From Ilyonectria destructans (lineage: Eukaryota; Ascomycota; Sordariomycetes; Hypocreales; Nectriaceae), in assembly GCA_020740775.1 (NCBI GenBank), contig JAHEWK010000005.1, positions 372,001 to 436,000 on the forward strand: a stretch of DNA of 64,000 bases, in the 5' to 3' direction. A program made the position numbers and the translations under genes. Below, one piece after another: positions 22,932 to 33,567 of this stretch (the first letter of the stretch is position 1; each line of letters starts with the position of its first letter). Below the pieces are notes generated by a model. It had not been told where the DNA came from. It was given only the letters and a program-made list of their open reading frames with translations, and ran no database searches.

Positions 22932-24521
22932 TTAAATTAAGTTATTTACGTGATTCAATTTTGATGCAGCGTGCTTACCTGCTCTCTCACCAGAGAAAAC
23001 ACCACCTGCAATAGACAGACCACTGACGTAGCCATTTGCACAAATTCCAGCAGGAGTTCTTCCAGCAGCGTACAAGCCAGGAATCTTTTCCAAACCCTCG
23101 GTCAAAACCAGTCCAGTTTGGCCATCAACTCGCAGCCCACCGAGTGTGAGGCCATTGGCGGACTTCAGTCCACCAAGGCGAGGTGAGATATCGATACTAT
23201 AGAAAGGCGGTTTCAGAACCGGAGTGTAGTACTCGGGAGCTTTATGAACTGGATCCCCCTGACCGGTGGCTATCACGCCATTGTAGGCATCAACTATATG
23301 TTGAAGACCACTTGGAGAGATGTCAAACTTGGTAGCTAATTTGTCCAACGTCGATGCTTTCTTGTGACTCCAATATAGCCAATGTAGACGTTGCAATAGA
23401 AGCGGAGATTGCGTCTGCTCCGATGCTTGTTTCTTAGCCTTTGCCCATTGAACCGAGTCAAGGATCAGGAACCCGGTGCCCTGATGCTGCCGAATCATGA
23501 CATCGCTAAGTGTAGCTCCATAAGAATCTTCCGAAATCATGCGCTCTCCACTCTTTGACATGACAACCCCTTCGAGCAGTGCTGTTGACGGATACAAGAA
23601 GCGCCAGGCCGACATGCGGTCGAGCTTGGTTACCGAGCCACCTGCTGCCTGTCCCATTACGATGACGGACCCGTCGTCTCCTCTTGTCCCAAGAGGTGCA
23701 ACCTCGGAGAACTTAGGGAGATGCTCTCGCCGCATCTCCCAGTTGAATGCAAAGCCGCCAGCTGCTAGAACAACTGATGGGGCATATAGAACTTTTGGTC
23801 GAGCCTGAATCTGCCAAATTGAATCCGCTCGACTGGTGTAAAGTGCTGCAAAGTGCTGCAAGTGTTGGCATCACTAGCTGGTAGCGCATATTTTTTTGAG
23901 TAAGCTTTCGGTGTTTCTGAGAACTTGGATTTGAGGCGTTAAGCATCTTGAGCTCAATGCCGCTGGCGTTGCCATTTGTGTCAAAAAGGATCCGGTTGAC
24001 CCTGCTTGCTGGGAGAAAGCGAACCCCTAATTTCTTTGCAGACTCGAAGAGAACTAGCCAGAGCTTGAATCCAGAGAATCCAGGTTCAACCATTCGATGC
24101 CCTCGAGGGGAAGGCTTAGCAATTTGGTTGAAGTGATATGTCTTTTCATTGCCGGAGAAGTATAGATGGTGTCGATCGGTCGGATAACTGGTCTTGTAGG
24201 TGCAAAGCGAGCTGCTGAAGCGAGCGCCGTGCTTCTCCAGCCAATTTAGACGTGCGACGCTACCCTAGCAGAATTGCCTGAGCGTTTCTTTATCAACTGC
24301 ATCCCTACTTCCTTGCTGAGATACGCGAATATATATTCAGGCGAGTCGTCTCCGTACCCAGCCGCTTTCTGTTGGTCTGTTCTACCACCAGCGTAGATAA
24401 CACCTCTAGAGAGAGCTGAAGCACCACTCCCATAAGCTCTGTCTAGCAGAATGACCGAAGCCCCATTTTCGGCAGCGGCGATGCTGGTATATTTGGGCTT
24501 TTTAGCTTTACTCAATATCAT
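22932..24521 (-). pseudogene. FAD-dependent oxidoreductase (3-ketosteroid dehydrogenase/fumarate reductase-like), disrupted
   Basis: Three reading-frame pieces on the minus strand together give most of a flavoprotein. The 5' piece has SIAAAENGASVILLDRAYG; the 3' piece has VLAAGGFAFN and ends GLYAAGRTPAGICANGYVSG, the C-terminal FAD-contact motif of this family. Lesions: the N-terminal GxGxxG motif is missing because an AT-rich repeat begins at about 24499; one base is missing near 24301-24306; a TAG stands at 24265-24267; and the decamer AAGTGCTGCA is exactly doubled at 23841-23850/23851-23860, shifting the frame. Removing one decamer copy would put the flanking frames together. Relatives dehydrogenate steroid or other cyclic ketones. 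I see no way to splice around all lesions, so it is dead. Confidence 0.88.
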
Positions 24522-25640
24522 CAGATAGATTAAAGCTGTAGAGTATTCTCAAACAGTAGAGATAAACAGTAAGTGCTATATCTATCACCAGCAGATACAG
24601 TAGCTTAAAAATAAGGTTGTTGTATACTGGTCTTTGCCTTAAGCTTTAATTTAACCCTTCTGACTTCAACTCTGCTGTCTGCAGTTAACGCGATGCTGGT
24701 ATATACCAGTCTGATTTTCTCTGCTTTATTTATCTTAAGAGATATTTATTTAAGTGTTTAAACCTTACTGTTTATAGATTAATATACTTCTTTCATCTAT
24801 TTAGATACCTAATTAGATATATAATAAGAAAATGATAATTATTATAGATAATAATAAATCTAGCTTTTTCAAGATCTAGCTTTTCCAACAGATCTAGCTT
24901 TTTTAAGATGCAGCTATTACTGCAGCTTATTAAGGTATTATAAAAGGCAACTAGTTGGGCTAGAAACCTTAATCTATCTGAGTAAACTGTTAACCTTTAA
25001 ATAGACTGAGTATATAGTCTTTATTGTTCATTCTATTATTGGTGTTTTTTTTTACTATTAAGCTTTTAGTCCCCCCTCTGGGTATATATACACTAAAGCA
25101 CTCTAACCTCTTAATTATAAATAATAATTTTAAGATAGAAGTTTTCTTTTAGGTAATAAAATATAAAGAAATTAATATTTTTTATTATTAAAAAAACTAA
25201 CTTCTCTTTTATAATTAATTAATTTCTTTAACTTTTATTATAATATCTATAATTATCTATATAGCTTTTTATATAAAATAACTCTATATATTAAAAATAT
25301 AAAATAACCTACTAATATAATATTAAATATTTCTATAACCTATAAAATAAATTTTACTTTTCAATTGATTTTAACAGTCTGTAATTAATATCCTTACCTA
25401 GAGAAGAGTTATTCAGGCTCTATAAGATATTGCAGAAATTAACAGTATATCTACAGCTATCTTACTCATACTTAAGTAGGTTTTCTGCTGTATCTCCTCT
25501 AGCTACTATACAAGAGCGCTTATAAAATTATAAACCCATTCAGAATTACAATATCGCTCGTATTCATCTATAGTAAGTAACAACTGCATATACTTATTCC
25601 TCTAATTCAAGAACTCATTTATAGTCGTCGATAAGACCTT
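24499..25640. repeat. AT-rich repeat, copy A (RIP-marked)
   Basis: Starts TTTTTAGCTTTACTCAATATC at its border with the broken FAD gene. Two stretches (24499-24689 and about 25120-25310) match copy B at 32722-33130 in the same order and orientation; copy A has about 430 extra bases between them. Differences between the copies are mostly C-to-T or G-to-A. No coding capacity. A 15-mer GCGATGCTGGTATAT occurs at 24478-24492 and again at 24690-24704, flanking the first 190-bp stretch. Confidence 0.75.
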
Positions 25641-27106
25641 TCAGAGAGGAAGCAGTAATCCCACAGGTTTATATTCGTTCCACAGCGTCTCAATTAACTC
25701 CTTTGAACACTCAACCCACTCCTTTCCAGTTCTTCTGGCTGTAGTGCCATTTATGCGAAGGGTGGAGCACAATGGCTGCATCATGCGCAGGCGATTCATC
25801 AGTATGGCGATAGTACTTATCCAACTTGGCCCAGCCCGAGTTATACATCGGTGCCATCAAGACTCGAAGCACGTCGATACGCCAAGCGGCCAAAACGTAG
25901 GCGACCATCATCCTTCGAACAATCACCATGCTCATCACATATCGGACTGACGAGTTCAGTAATTCTTTGCATATCAATTACGCGGCTGAAGGCCAAAGTC
26001 TGCAATCATATCCACGACATCCCCCCACAAGAGATTTGGCTGCTCTAATGCTGCAAAATGGCCTCCCTAGTAGTCAGATTAGTTCATCTGCGGCAGAGAA
26101 CCAGGAATTATGGCATTGAAGAATGAAGTGACTCAGCTTACCCGCTCGTGATCTCGGAACCACTTGACTATGCTAATGCTATCGCGCCACTGCTTTGGGG
26201 GATTGCTGATCTCTGACTTAAACCAGGAATACCCAAGAGGGCACTGAATGCCAACCCATCCGGATCGAATGTTTGATCCTTCCGCGATCATAAGTCGGTA
26301 GATCCAGACTGATGTGGGATAACATTTCGTAAACCAATAGAAAGACACATTAGTGAGAATATGTTCTAGAGAAGGTCTCGACTCAGGATCTGACCACTCG
26401 ATAAACTTTTCTCCGATCCTAAAAGATATAGGCGAGGCAGTAGTCAGTCATCTAAAGGTCATTCTTATTAGCATGGAACTTACCATGCAAGCAGTGCGAC
26501 TGGGCTGCTACCAATGGCCAAGCCACAAGTCGCAGGCCGGGTGCCTTGAATTGCTGCGTATGCAGCTCCCTTAGCCTGAAATATCATGCTATTACGCAAA
26601 GATTTAGCCTCCTCTGGTGTGTATTTTCCAGATCGGATGTCTTCCTCAACGTCTGTTCCCTTGGGTGGTGGGATCGCTAATATGTTGACATGTGCAAGTC
26701 GACAATTCTCCGGATCAAGAACGGCCATTTTAGGAGCCACAGCGCCGCCGAGGTCACCTCCCTGAGTCATGTATCCGCCATTTTCTGCTGTAAAGCCCAG
26801 GCTATGCATCATTTTAACTAGAATCCGCGCATTGTCATCATAACCGTAGTCTTTATCGATAGGAGGGCGAGATGAAAAACCGAAGCCGATGAGGTCGGGG
26901 ACGATTATGTGATAAGGCAAGGAGTCTGCAGTCTGATGTTGCTGCCTGATAAGTTCCAGCATCGGAAGAAATTCTACCGCTGAACCAGGCCAGCCGTGAA
27001 GGAAGATAATTGGGAACGCCTCTGGATTGGTGGAAAAAAGAGCATTGAAGCGGATACTGTATGTTTTGCCATCGTCGTCCTTGACGTCGATCATGTACTG
27101 AGGGTA

Positions 27107-29933
27107 CCCGGGGGGCTGACTTTTACACACGTGATCGCAGGCTCCACTGGGAGCTAAAGGCTCCCCCCTCTCCCTTGGAGAGGGGGGTAACATTACTTGT
27201 AACCGCGTCGCATGTGTAACCAGCTTCCTCAGACTCTGTATAAGCCAACTGCTTCAATTCAAGCCCAATCTCTTTGAAATTTCAATCCTATGATATTTCA
27301 TCATTAGTCTCAATATGCCCCAAATTTTAGACAAATCCCGCCAAGCTGCAGCTCGTGCGGCCCGCGCCTATCTGACCGGCGAGTCGGTCACACGGACGAC
27401 TCGAGGGAGCCCCGCACTTCCTCGCAAGAGGACTGTCATTGAAATCGCCGCCCACCACCACACCAATACGTCTCTCGTAAAGAAATATATATCGTTGTTG
27501 AGAGCAGGAAAAGCTCTTCCTTCTGGTAAGAAAGGCGGCCAGCCGCCAGCTCTTACAGCAGCAGAGGAGCGAGCTTTAGTTGCCTTTATCCGGACCGTTG
27601 AAAAGAGCGCATTTGCGGTCACGGAGCCCGCCATCCGTAACTACGCCAGCTTCCTACGAAAACACCGTATTGAAGGTCCTAGGACAGCAGTCTCGAAGGT
27701 ATGGGTCCGGCGGTTTAAAAAGCGTCATCCGGAGCTACAGCATAAGACCCTAAAGATCAAGGAAATCATCTGTGCCGGCGCCGAGCTTAATATCCCGAGA
27801 CTAGAAGACTGGTTTAAGGAATTTGAAGCTGTTATGACTGGGAAGGCGATTATGAAGTCCAATTTTTGGAATTTTGATGAGACCCCCCTTTAAATTGGAT
27901 GGGTTGATGGCAGTATGAAGCTCTTCTCAACCCGAATAAAGGGAAAAACTTGTATTGTCACCTTCCAACCCGGTAATAAGGACTCACTTTCAGCTGTGGA
28001 TTCGATTAACGCAGCTGGGCTAGTAATACCTTCTTTTCTTATCCTGACAGCAAAGGTGTTGCTAGAAGAATACGTCATGGCTGATATCGATGACCGGGTG
28101 GTCTTAACATATATATCTTCCGGCTTCAATAATGCATAATGGGCCCGGCAGTGGCTGCAGCACTTTAATTATCACTCTTTTGACTGCAGTGATGATTTCA
28201 CTGATTTCACTATCGAGATCTGGTTTGGCTACGGTCCTGACCTCATAAGGGAGACTTGGAATGCAGAATTGGCATATTCTGCCTCCCAGATGACTAGGAA
28301 GTCAGAGCCTATTTATCGTCTGCTTCTAATGGACGGTTTTTCTGCCCATGAAGATCCTGATTTTATCTGGTATTGTCATATGTTTGACATTATCCCCTTC
28401 CGCCTTCCTTCTTATACAAGTCATCTTCTTCAACCTCTTGATGTTGGGGTCTATCAGTATCTCAAAAAGGAACAGCGGCATGCTCTTAATGACTTCCTTA
28501 TTGCCGGCGGCATGCAGATATCCCGATTTGACTTCCTTAATCTATGGAATTGGCTGTACAGCTCAGCATTTAAGGCATGCTATATTTATGTTGGATTCGA
28601 AAAGTCCGGCCTTATGCCCTTCAATCCAGAGCTTATCCTAGGACCCCTACGTCAAGCTGCTAAGGACCTAGAAGAGCCGCTGTTTCCTAAGCGCTTACAG
28701 AGAGATGCTGTTACGCCCCGGAAGGCAAAGAAAGACCTGCATTTAATCCGAGATAAATTGCATATCTTGAGCAGCCCAATGCGGGCTATTATCTTACATG
28801 CGGAATCTGCCTTGGATCTCTCTATTATTATAATGTTATCGTATCAGAAGATCCTTGGGCTTCAAAAAGAACGGATCAGACTGGAAGCCCGGCGTACACA
28901 CATAAGGCGTCAAATTCGGGTTGATGATGGGGCATATACTATAGACCAGCTACGTCAGAAAGTCAACGCTCGCAGTCATGAAGAGCGGGCTGCAGCTGCT
29001 AGGAAGGAAGGCCGGCTTCAAGCAGAGCTTTTCCGTAACCTTCGTGAAAAAGAGGCTGCCTAAGGCAGTAGTGAGGCTGCTGCCCAGCCTCGTCTTCAAG
29101 GCCGGGCAGCTGCTATTGCAAAGGCAGCCCGGGAGGCAGACGAGGAAGCCCAAATGCAGGCCCTTAGAGAGGAACAGAGGCTGTCATACGATAATGATAC
29201 TATTAAGAAGCTATCACAGCAGTGGGCTGATGCTGATGACCAACAGCGGTCACATCTCTATACAACACAGCCGCTTTCAAATCTCTTAGCGATCCCTGCT
29301 GTGGTCACTTGGAAGAAGGGAAAAGAGGCTAGATCAGCTGATCAATCCAAAAGCCCCGAGACCGTTATTGACTATGATTTTATCTCGGTAGTCTCGTCGA
29401 TTGAGCTGCCGGCTTTGCCGCAGGAAGGAGCGTCAGATAGTGATGATATTGAGATTATTACATCCGTACAGATTGAGTCTACAACCTGACGTATTTTCAA
29501 TATTCAGAACAGGCCATTTGCCGACGAAATGGCTGAGGAAAGCGAGGCACAGTTACAGACTGCAGATTACGGAGGATTTGGCTACAATCGGGCTCCTAAT
29601 CGTTATTCAGATGATGAGGTTGAGCCAGAAATCGCAATTGGCGGCACTCAGGTTACTGTGCCAAAGTCGCGGCGGCGGACATAAGGTCCGAATAGATCAA
29701 TTGACCACAACACCATCTGTACATAAAAATAACCCAACTTGAGATATATGATAATTCCGATCTGTAGCTATATAATGACCTATTTACATTTTTAATTGGC
29801 CCTCTCCTTGATATCGTATTCTATCGTCAAAGTCGGAAAAGGCGGTTACACATGCGACGCGGTTACAAGTAATGTCACCACCTCTCCAGGGGAGAGGTGG
29901 GGGCCTAAGGGCCCGCTTAGTCAACCCACCGGG
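27107..29933 (+). mobile_element. Pogo/Fot1-type DNA transposon (Tc1-mariner superfamily), 2827 bp
   Basis: Outer ends are CCCGGGGGGCTGAC on the left and the complement of CCCGGTGGGTTGAC on the right. They lie directly beside a TA on each side (27105-27106 and 29934-29935), the TA target duplication expected for this superfamily. The inverted repeats extend inward imperfectly for about 90-115 bases; the inner part CATTACTTGTAACCGCGTCG is identical on both sides. The element carries one decayed transposase. It sits in the second exon of the epoxide hydrolase, transcribed opposite to that gene. Confidence 0.93.
27315..29489 (+). pseudogene. Pogo-like DDE transposase with three in-frame TAA codons
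   Basis: One continuous frame of 724 sense-length codons broken only by TAA at 27891, 28137 and 29061. The N-terminal part has a CENP-B/pogo-type helix-turn-helix (TVIEIAAHHHTNTSLVKKYIS) and a second DNA-binding segment (AVSKVWVRRFKKRHPEL). The catalytic DDE/DDD core follows: NFDET (about residue 190), LLMDGFSAHED (about 340) and LLQPLDVGVYQ (about 375). The C-terminal part is charged and coiled. Each stop sits where a Gln (CAA) would fit, so three C-to-T changes explain them. The protein is inactive as it stands. Confidence 0.92.
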
Positions 29934-30241
29934 TACGAGTTGAATTGGGCTTCCCATTGACGCCTGGGTTGTTAGCGTCTTTTTTCTGGCCTAGCTGGGC
30001 GTGGTTCTCACCAGTTGTAATTGTGACGCCAATCTTTCACGGCTTCGGTCAGCCAGTCTCTGGTCACCCCGAAACGCCCATCTTCCTGCGAGTTTTCCCA
30101 GTTCGCGTCAGCCAAGGGGCAGTTGTCGAGGAGTAAATGGAGTCTATTGATCTCGTGCTGGGGGATGGCGATGTGGAAGGGCTTGATGTGAGCATCCCGG
30201 GCCACACGATGCGGCAGCGTGGCAAAGTTCTCAGTTGACAT

Positions 30242-30916
30242 GGCGCGTTTGGTGATGAGGGGCAGATGAAGAGAAATGACGGTTGAGGAATGGGGAGGTT
30301 TTATAAACCACGATCGACCGCGAAACGTCTCCCTGTCTTGGCCTTATAACTATATTAAGTTAGTACGCGGCGATACGGATTTCATACGGACTGCGTACAA
30401 AGCCCGGGCTCGGAGTCCACGGTGCTTGTTCAATAAGCGGGGGTGTACAAGAGAGCCGGTGGAGGAGGCTTGCTACGGGTGTAACAGAAAGAATAGTTTG
30501 CTAGGTCTTATATCCTAAAGTTTTGCAGCCGAAGGCGCAAAACGGAACGTTGAACAATAAGCGCCCTCATGCAGCGGAAGAGGCCGCATCGGCTGGGTTT
30601 ATAATAGGCCCGAGGATAACGGCTGGAAACGGGCTTGTGCTCCTCCGTGCACCACACTCGATCTACTTTTCCCCACCTGAGATTATTAATGTCTGAGGGA
30701 ATTAGAATACCCTGCAAGCGGCTCGTTAGCACATGTGCCAATAAAGATTGTAACCAGGAAGTTTGAGATCCCCACATATGGGGCTCTGGATTTACGGTGT
30801 ACGGCTCTATCCCCAACTTCTCTTTTGCTTATTTCCTAACTTCCTCTGTCTTTTACCTTTCCACTAGCACAGCCTAGATCCTGGGGGTAAGTATGGAGCC
30901 ACATCCGTAACGAATC
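30242..30916. other. Region upstream of the epoxide hydrolase relic, no gene seen
   Basis: Former promoter of the epoxide hydrolase followed by unrecognised sequence up to the first solo LTR. Short ORFs without motifs. Confidence 0.5.
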
Positions 30917-31244
30917 TGTCACATGTATCGGGATATCGGATTTCTGCGGTTGTGACGGAAGTGAAGCTTTCCTTCTGTCATCACAGGCGTCCATCGCCAC
31001 TTGCCTCGTCACCAGCCTCGTCATCAAATAAGCCCTAAGCCTAGCTTTTCCTTGATTTTATCTATAGCTAGTTGAAGCCAAAGACTCCGAAGGATCTGGA
31101 GCCTCTCCGCTGTCCGAGGTCATCCGAGGTCATCGTCAGTCTCTTGGTCTATAAGACTGAGCTGATCCAAAGACCCTCTTTCAGATAGGAAGAATATCAA
31201 GAGCTTCCCGCACACATGATCATTTCCATCTACTAGATGCAACA
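30917..31244. mobile_element. Solo LTR 1, 328 bp, 5-bp target duplication GAATC
   Basis: Begins TGTCACATGTATCGGG and ends CTAGATGCAACA, with TG...CA termini. It is flanked by GAATC at 30912-30916 and again at 31245-31249. Both its start and its end (GATAGGAAG...AAGAGCTTC...ATGCAACA) resemble the second LTR at 31811-32038. Contains an internal direct repeat of CCGAGGTCAT. No internal retroelement coding sequence lies next to it, so it is a solo LTR left by recombination. Confidence 0.82.
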
Positions 31245-31810
31245 GAATCTGCTGCTGAGCTGGGCGTCCTTCACGCCGTCGCAACAGGCACATAACACAC
31301 AATTGCTCACTCCATTAACGCCCGCCACCAAGATCGAGGCGTTCCTCCACCCTCCTTGCGTCTCTCCTAATACCGACCTTCGCATACAGTACATGATCTC
31401 TAGTGCGTCATTCGTGTCACGCCTCGGTTGGTGGGACGCAGACCTAGCGTGATGAGCCGAATTTTGCAATTGTGCTTGAGCAGCCAAGTGAAGACATATC
31501 TTGCCCTTGGTCATTCCCTCTAACTCTGGCAGCATGGCTGCGTCCGACCCGATCAGAGAGCGTCATGTGACGCGACAAAAGACGGACGAAACCTGGGGGC
31601 CTATACCTAGGTACACCTGAGCACCAGCCTGAGTGTGGCGACTGATGTACGCACCCAGTTCTCCGGCCGTGACTTCGTCATAGCGGCAGCTTTGGTATCG
31701 CCTGGCCGGAATGCATTTTCGCACAACTTCGGTGGCTGCATGCGACCGCACTCGAGTGGTTCGCCGGTGCGAGCGCTCATAGATCGCCATACCCCTCATT
31801 GTAAATCCTC
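31245..31810. other. Spacer between the two solo LTRs, no gene seen
   Basis: About 570 bases with no retroelement gag or pol sequence, which argues against the two LTRs being the ends of one element; their different target duplications say the same. Confidence 0.55.
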
Positions 31811-32038
31811 TGTCACATCTATCAACTATTGAGACTGCGGCCCAATCTCAAAGGCCCGGATCTCTAGTAAGCCGGTCTCGGAGACCCGGATCCAAGGGAT
31901 GCGGTCTTATGAAAACCTTATCGTATCCCCTATGACGATGAGGGCACCTTATATATAGAGCCTCTGCGAGCCCTTTATTAGATAGAAATTAAGAGCTTCT
32001 ATTCACATCACAATGCACCCTTCCTATCTAATGCAACA
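31811..32038. mobile_element. Solo LTR 2, 228 bp, 5-bp target duplication TCCTC
   Basis: Begins TGTCACATCTATCAAC and ends CTATCTAATGCAACA. The flanking 5-mers are both TCCTC (31806-31810 and 32039-32043). A TATA box, TTATATATAGAG, lies at about 31949-31960 with a short downstream leader, as in an LTR promoter. Related to solo LTR 1 by both termini. Confidence 0.85.
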
Positions 32039-32186
32039 TCCTCCTGTCGTTTAAGCAGAGTGTTTCCCAACGTATCTTGAAGGGAGTGTGGCATTCTTTA
32101 GAAAAAGAAATCAGTACAGTTTGAGACATAAAGGGCAACAGCTGTACAAAGGCGGGCGTATTTTCCCATTTCCCCAATTCTAACAG

Positions 32187-32716
32187 GGGAGCCTGTTCTT
32201 CTGAACGGAATGCTCAGTGTTCTTCTGAGCGAGCTCATGCATTTCCCCCAGCCTGGAATTTGCCGCGACGAGGTAGAATACTCTCATAACATTTGCATGG
32301 AAAATTTCGAGGTTGGCATCGAAACATATGAAGTCATGGCTGTTCCTCGATATGAAAATGCATTGGCTCTATGCATGGCGGTATTGACCCCTTCCAACCT
32401 TCATCGCTTTTACGGGACTGATTTTAGGTACAGGCGTTAAAAGCACAAATGAACGGCAATCTGCTTCAGCAAAGAAGACTAGCGTTAGCCGCAGCCAACC
32501 ATTGTTGCACCTTGGGATATCACCAGGAGGCCATAGTCTCGGGGGCCACTGCTCAAGAATCAAGTAGGCTTCGTCGATTGTTCTGGCACGTTTACTCGTT
32601 AGACAAGAGCCTTACGTTGAGCCCCGATCATTCAGGACTATGATATTGATGTTCAGCCGAATGCTGACTCTTATAACTCTAGGCGCTCACCCTGGGATGC
32701 GGCGTTTTCTTTATTT
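32187..32716 (+). pseudogene. Fragment of a Zn2Cys6-type regulator (fungal-specific TF domain)
   Basis: Two open pieces (from 32187 to about 32430 and from about 32449 to 32643) match, in order, the middle of the intact regulator at 33568-36320 on the opposite strand. Compare VLLNGMLSVLL with IIVNAGLYSLC, CMENFEVGIETY with CRENLETGLANL, and LGYHQEA...LFWHVYSLDKSLTL with LGYHRAV...LFWTTYFVDKSLSL. After SLTL the frame is broken by a small deletion; IQDYDIDV and SPWDAAF continue in another frame. The sequence then stops at the AT-rich repeat copy B. No zinc cluster and no 3' part remain. Confidence 0.82.
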
Positions 32717-32721
32717 TTATT

Positions 32722-33300
32722 TTTTTAGCTTTACTTAATATTATCAGATAGATTAAAGCTATATGGTATTCTTAAATAGTAGAGATAAATAGTAAATACT
32801 ATATTTAGTATTAGTAGATATAGTAGCTAATAATAAGGTTATTATATATTAATCTCTACTTAAAGTTTTATTCTTCTAACTTTAATCCTACTATCTGCAG
32901 TTAATAATTTTACTATCTGCAGTTAATAATCTTACTATTTACAGTTAATAACCTTAAGATAGAAATCTTATTTTAAGTAATAAGATATAAAAGAGATTAA
33001 TATTTTTTATTATTAAGAGATTAATTTTCCTTTTAATAATTATTCTATTTTAATAATTTTTCTTATATTAATTTTTATTTATAAAGTTTTAATTATAATT
33101 AACTCTATATAGTAAAAATATAAAATTAAATTACTTTATACTAGCTTATATTAGAAGCTGTTAACTAGTACCTGCAGTCTTATATTGACCTTATATTCTT
33201 CCTACTTCTATAATCTTACCTTATATACTTCTATTACTAGAGACAAGCTAGCTTAATATAGCTTTACCTTATCCCTACCTTATAAATATACTACTTACTG
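32722..33300. repeat. AT-rich repeat, copy B (heavily RIP-marked)
   Basis: Begins TTTTTAGCTTTACTTAATATT, the same terminus as copy A, directly at the break in the regulator fragment. Stretches 32722-32905 and about 32950-33130 align with copy A. Where the copies differ, copy B nearly always has T for C or A for G. No coding capacity. The 3' border is unclear; a GC-richer stretch begins at about 33300 with TGTCACGGGCC, which resembles a Gypsy LTR start, but I could not find its partner end. Confidence 0.75.
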
Positions 33301-33567
33301 TCACGGGCCAGGGCCCATATCCTTGCGGCTGTGCCGCAAGACTTACGAGGCTCGTGCGCGCCAGGGACTGGCGTGTGTTTGTGAAAAGTTGCCAGAGCAC
33401 GCTAAGACCGTGTTTCCTTAAATTGACCTGCAACCAAGTGAGCCTGGCAACATGTCAGAAAGCCAGCAAGCTAAAGTTTCTGCAAAGATTGAGATCAGGG
33501 ATTTCAAAAACCGTTGGTTGAGGGTTTCTTTTTCTAAATATTCCACCGCAAGTAATTTAGTGCCTAG

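Larger units (their letters stand above)
25974..30241 (-). pseudogene. Epoxide hydrolase gene interrupted by a pogo/Fot1 transposon
   Basis: Host exons on the minus strand: 30012-30241, then 29934-29963 | transposon | 26484-27106, 26142-26418 and 25974-26066, separated by normal GT-AG introns. Taken without the transposon these form one open frame. Exon 1 holds the EHN N-terminal domain (PHRVARDAHIKPFHIAIPQ, then DWRHNYNW), exon 2 continues RQWEAQFNSYPQYM, where the insertion falls within the Tyr codon. Downstream are the oxyanion motif HGWPG, the nucleophile motif GGDLGG and the catalytic His of GGHFAALEQP, ending near residue 400 as usual for microsomal-type epoxide hydrolases. Relatives hydrolyse epoxides to diols. 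With the insertion no functional protein can be made, though every splice site and catalytic residue outside it looks intact. Confidence 0.92.

Noticed and set aside
26067..26141. A frameshift at the last intron of the epoxide hydrolase
   Set aside because: On rereading, the acceptor is CTAG followed by GGAGGC, which joins in phase and gives RGGHFAAL; there is no lesion.
30917..32038. The two LTR-like sequences as the ends of one retrotransposon
   Set aside because: They have different target duplications, different lengths and no gag or pol sequence between them.
33300..33470. TGTCACGGGCC as the start of a Gypsy-type LTR
   Set aside because: No matching 3' terminus or target duplication could be found, so it is mentioned only in the repeat entry.
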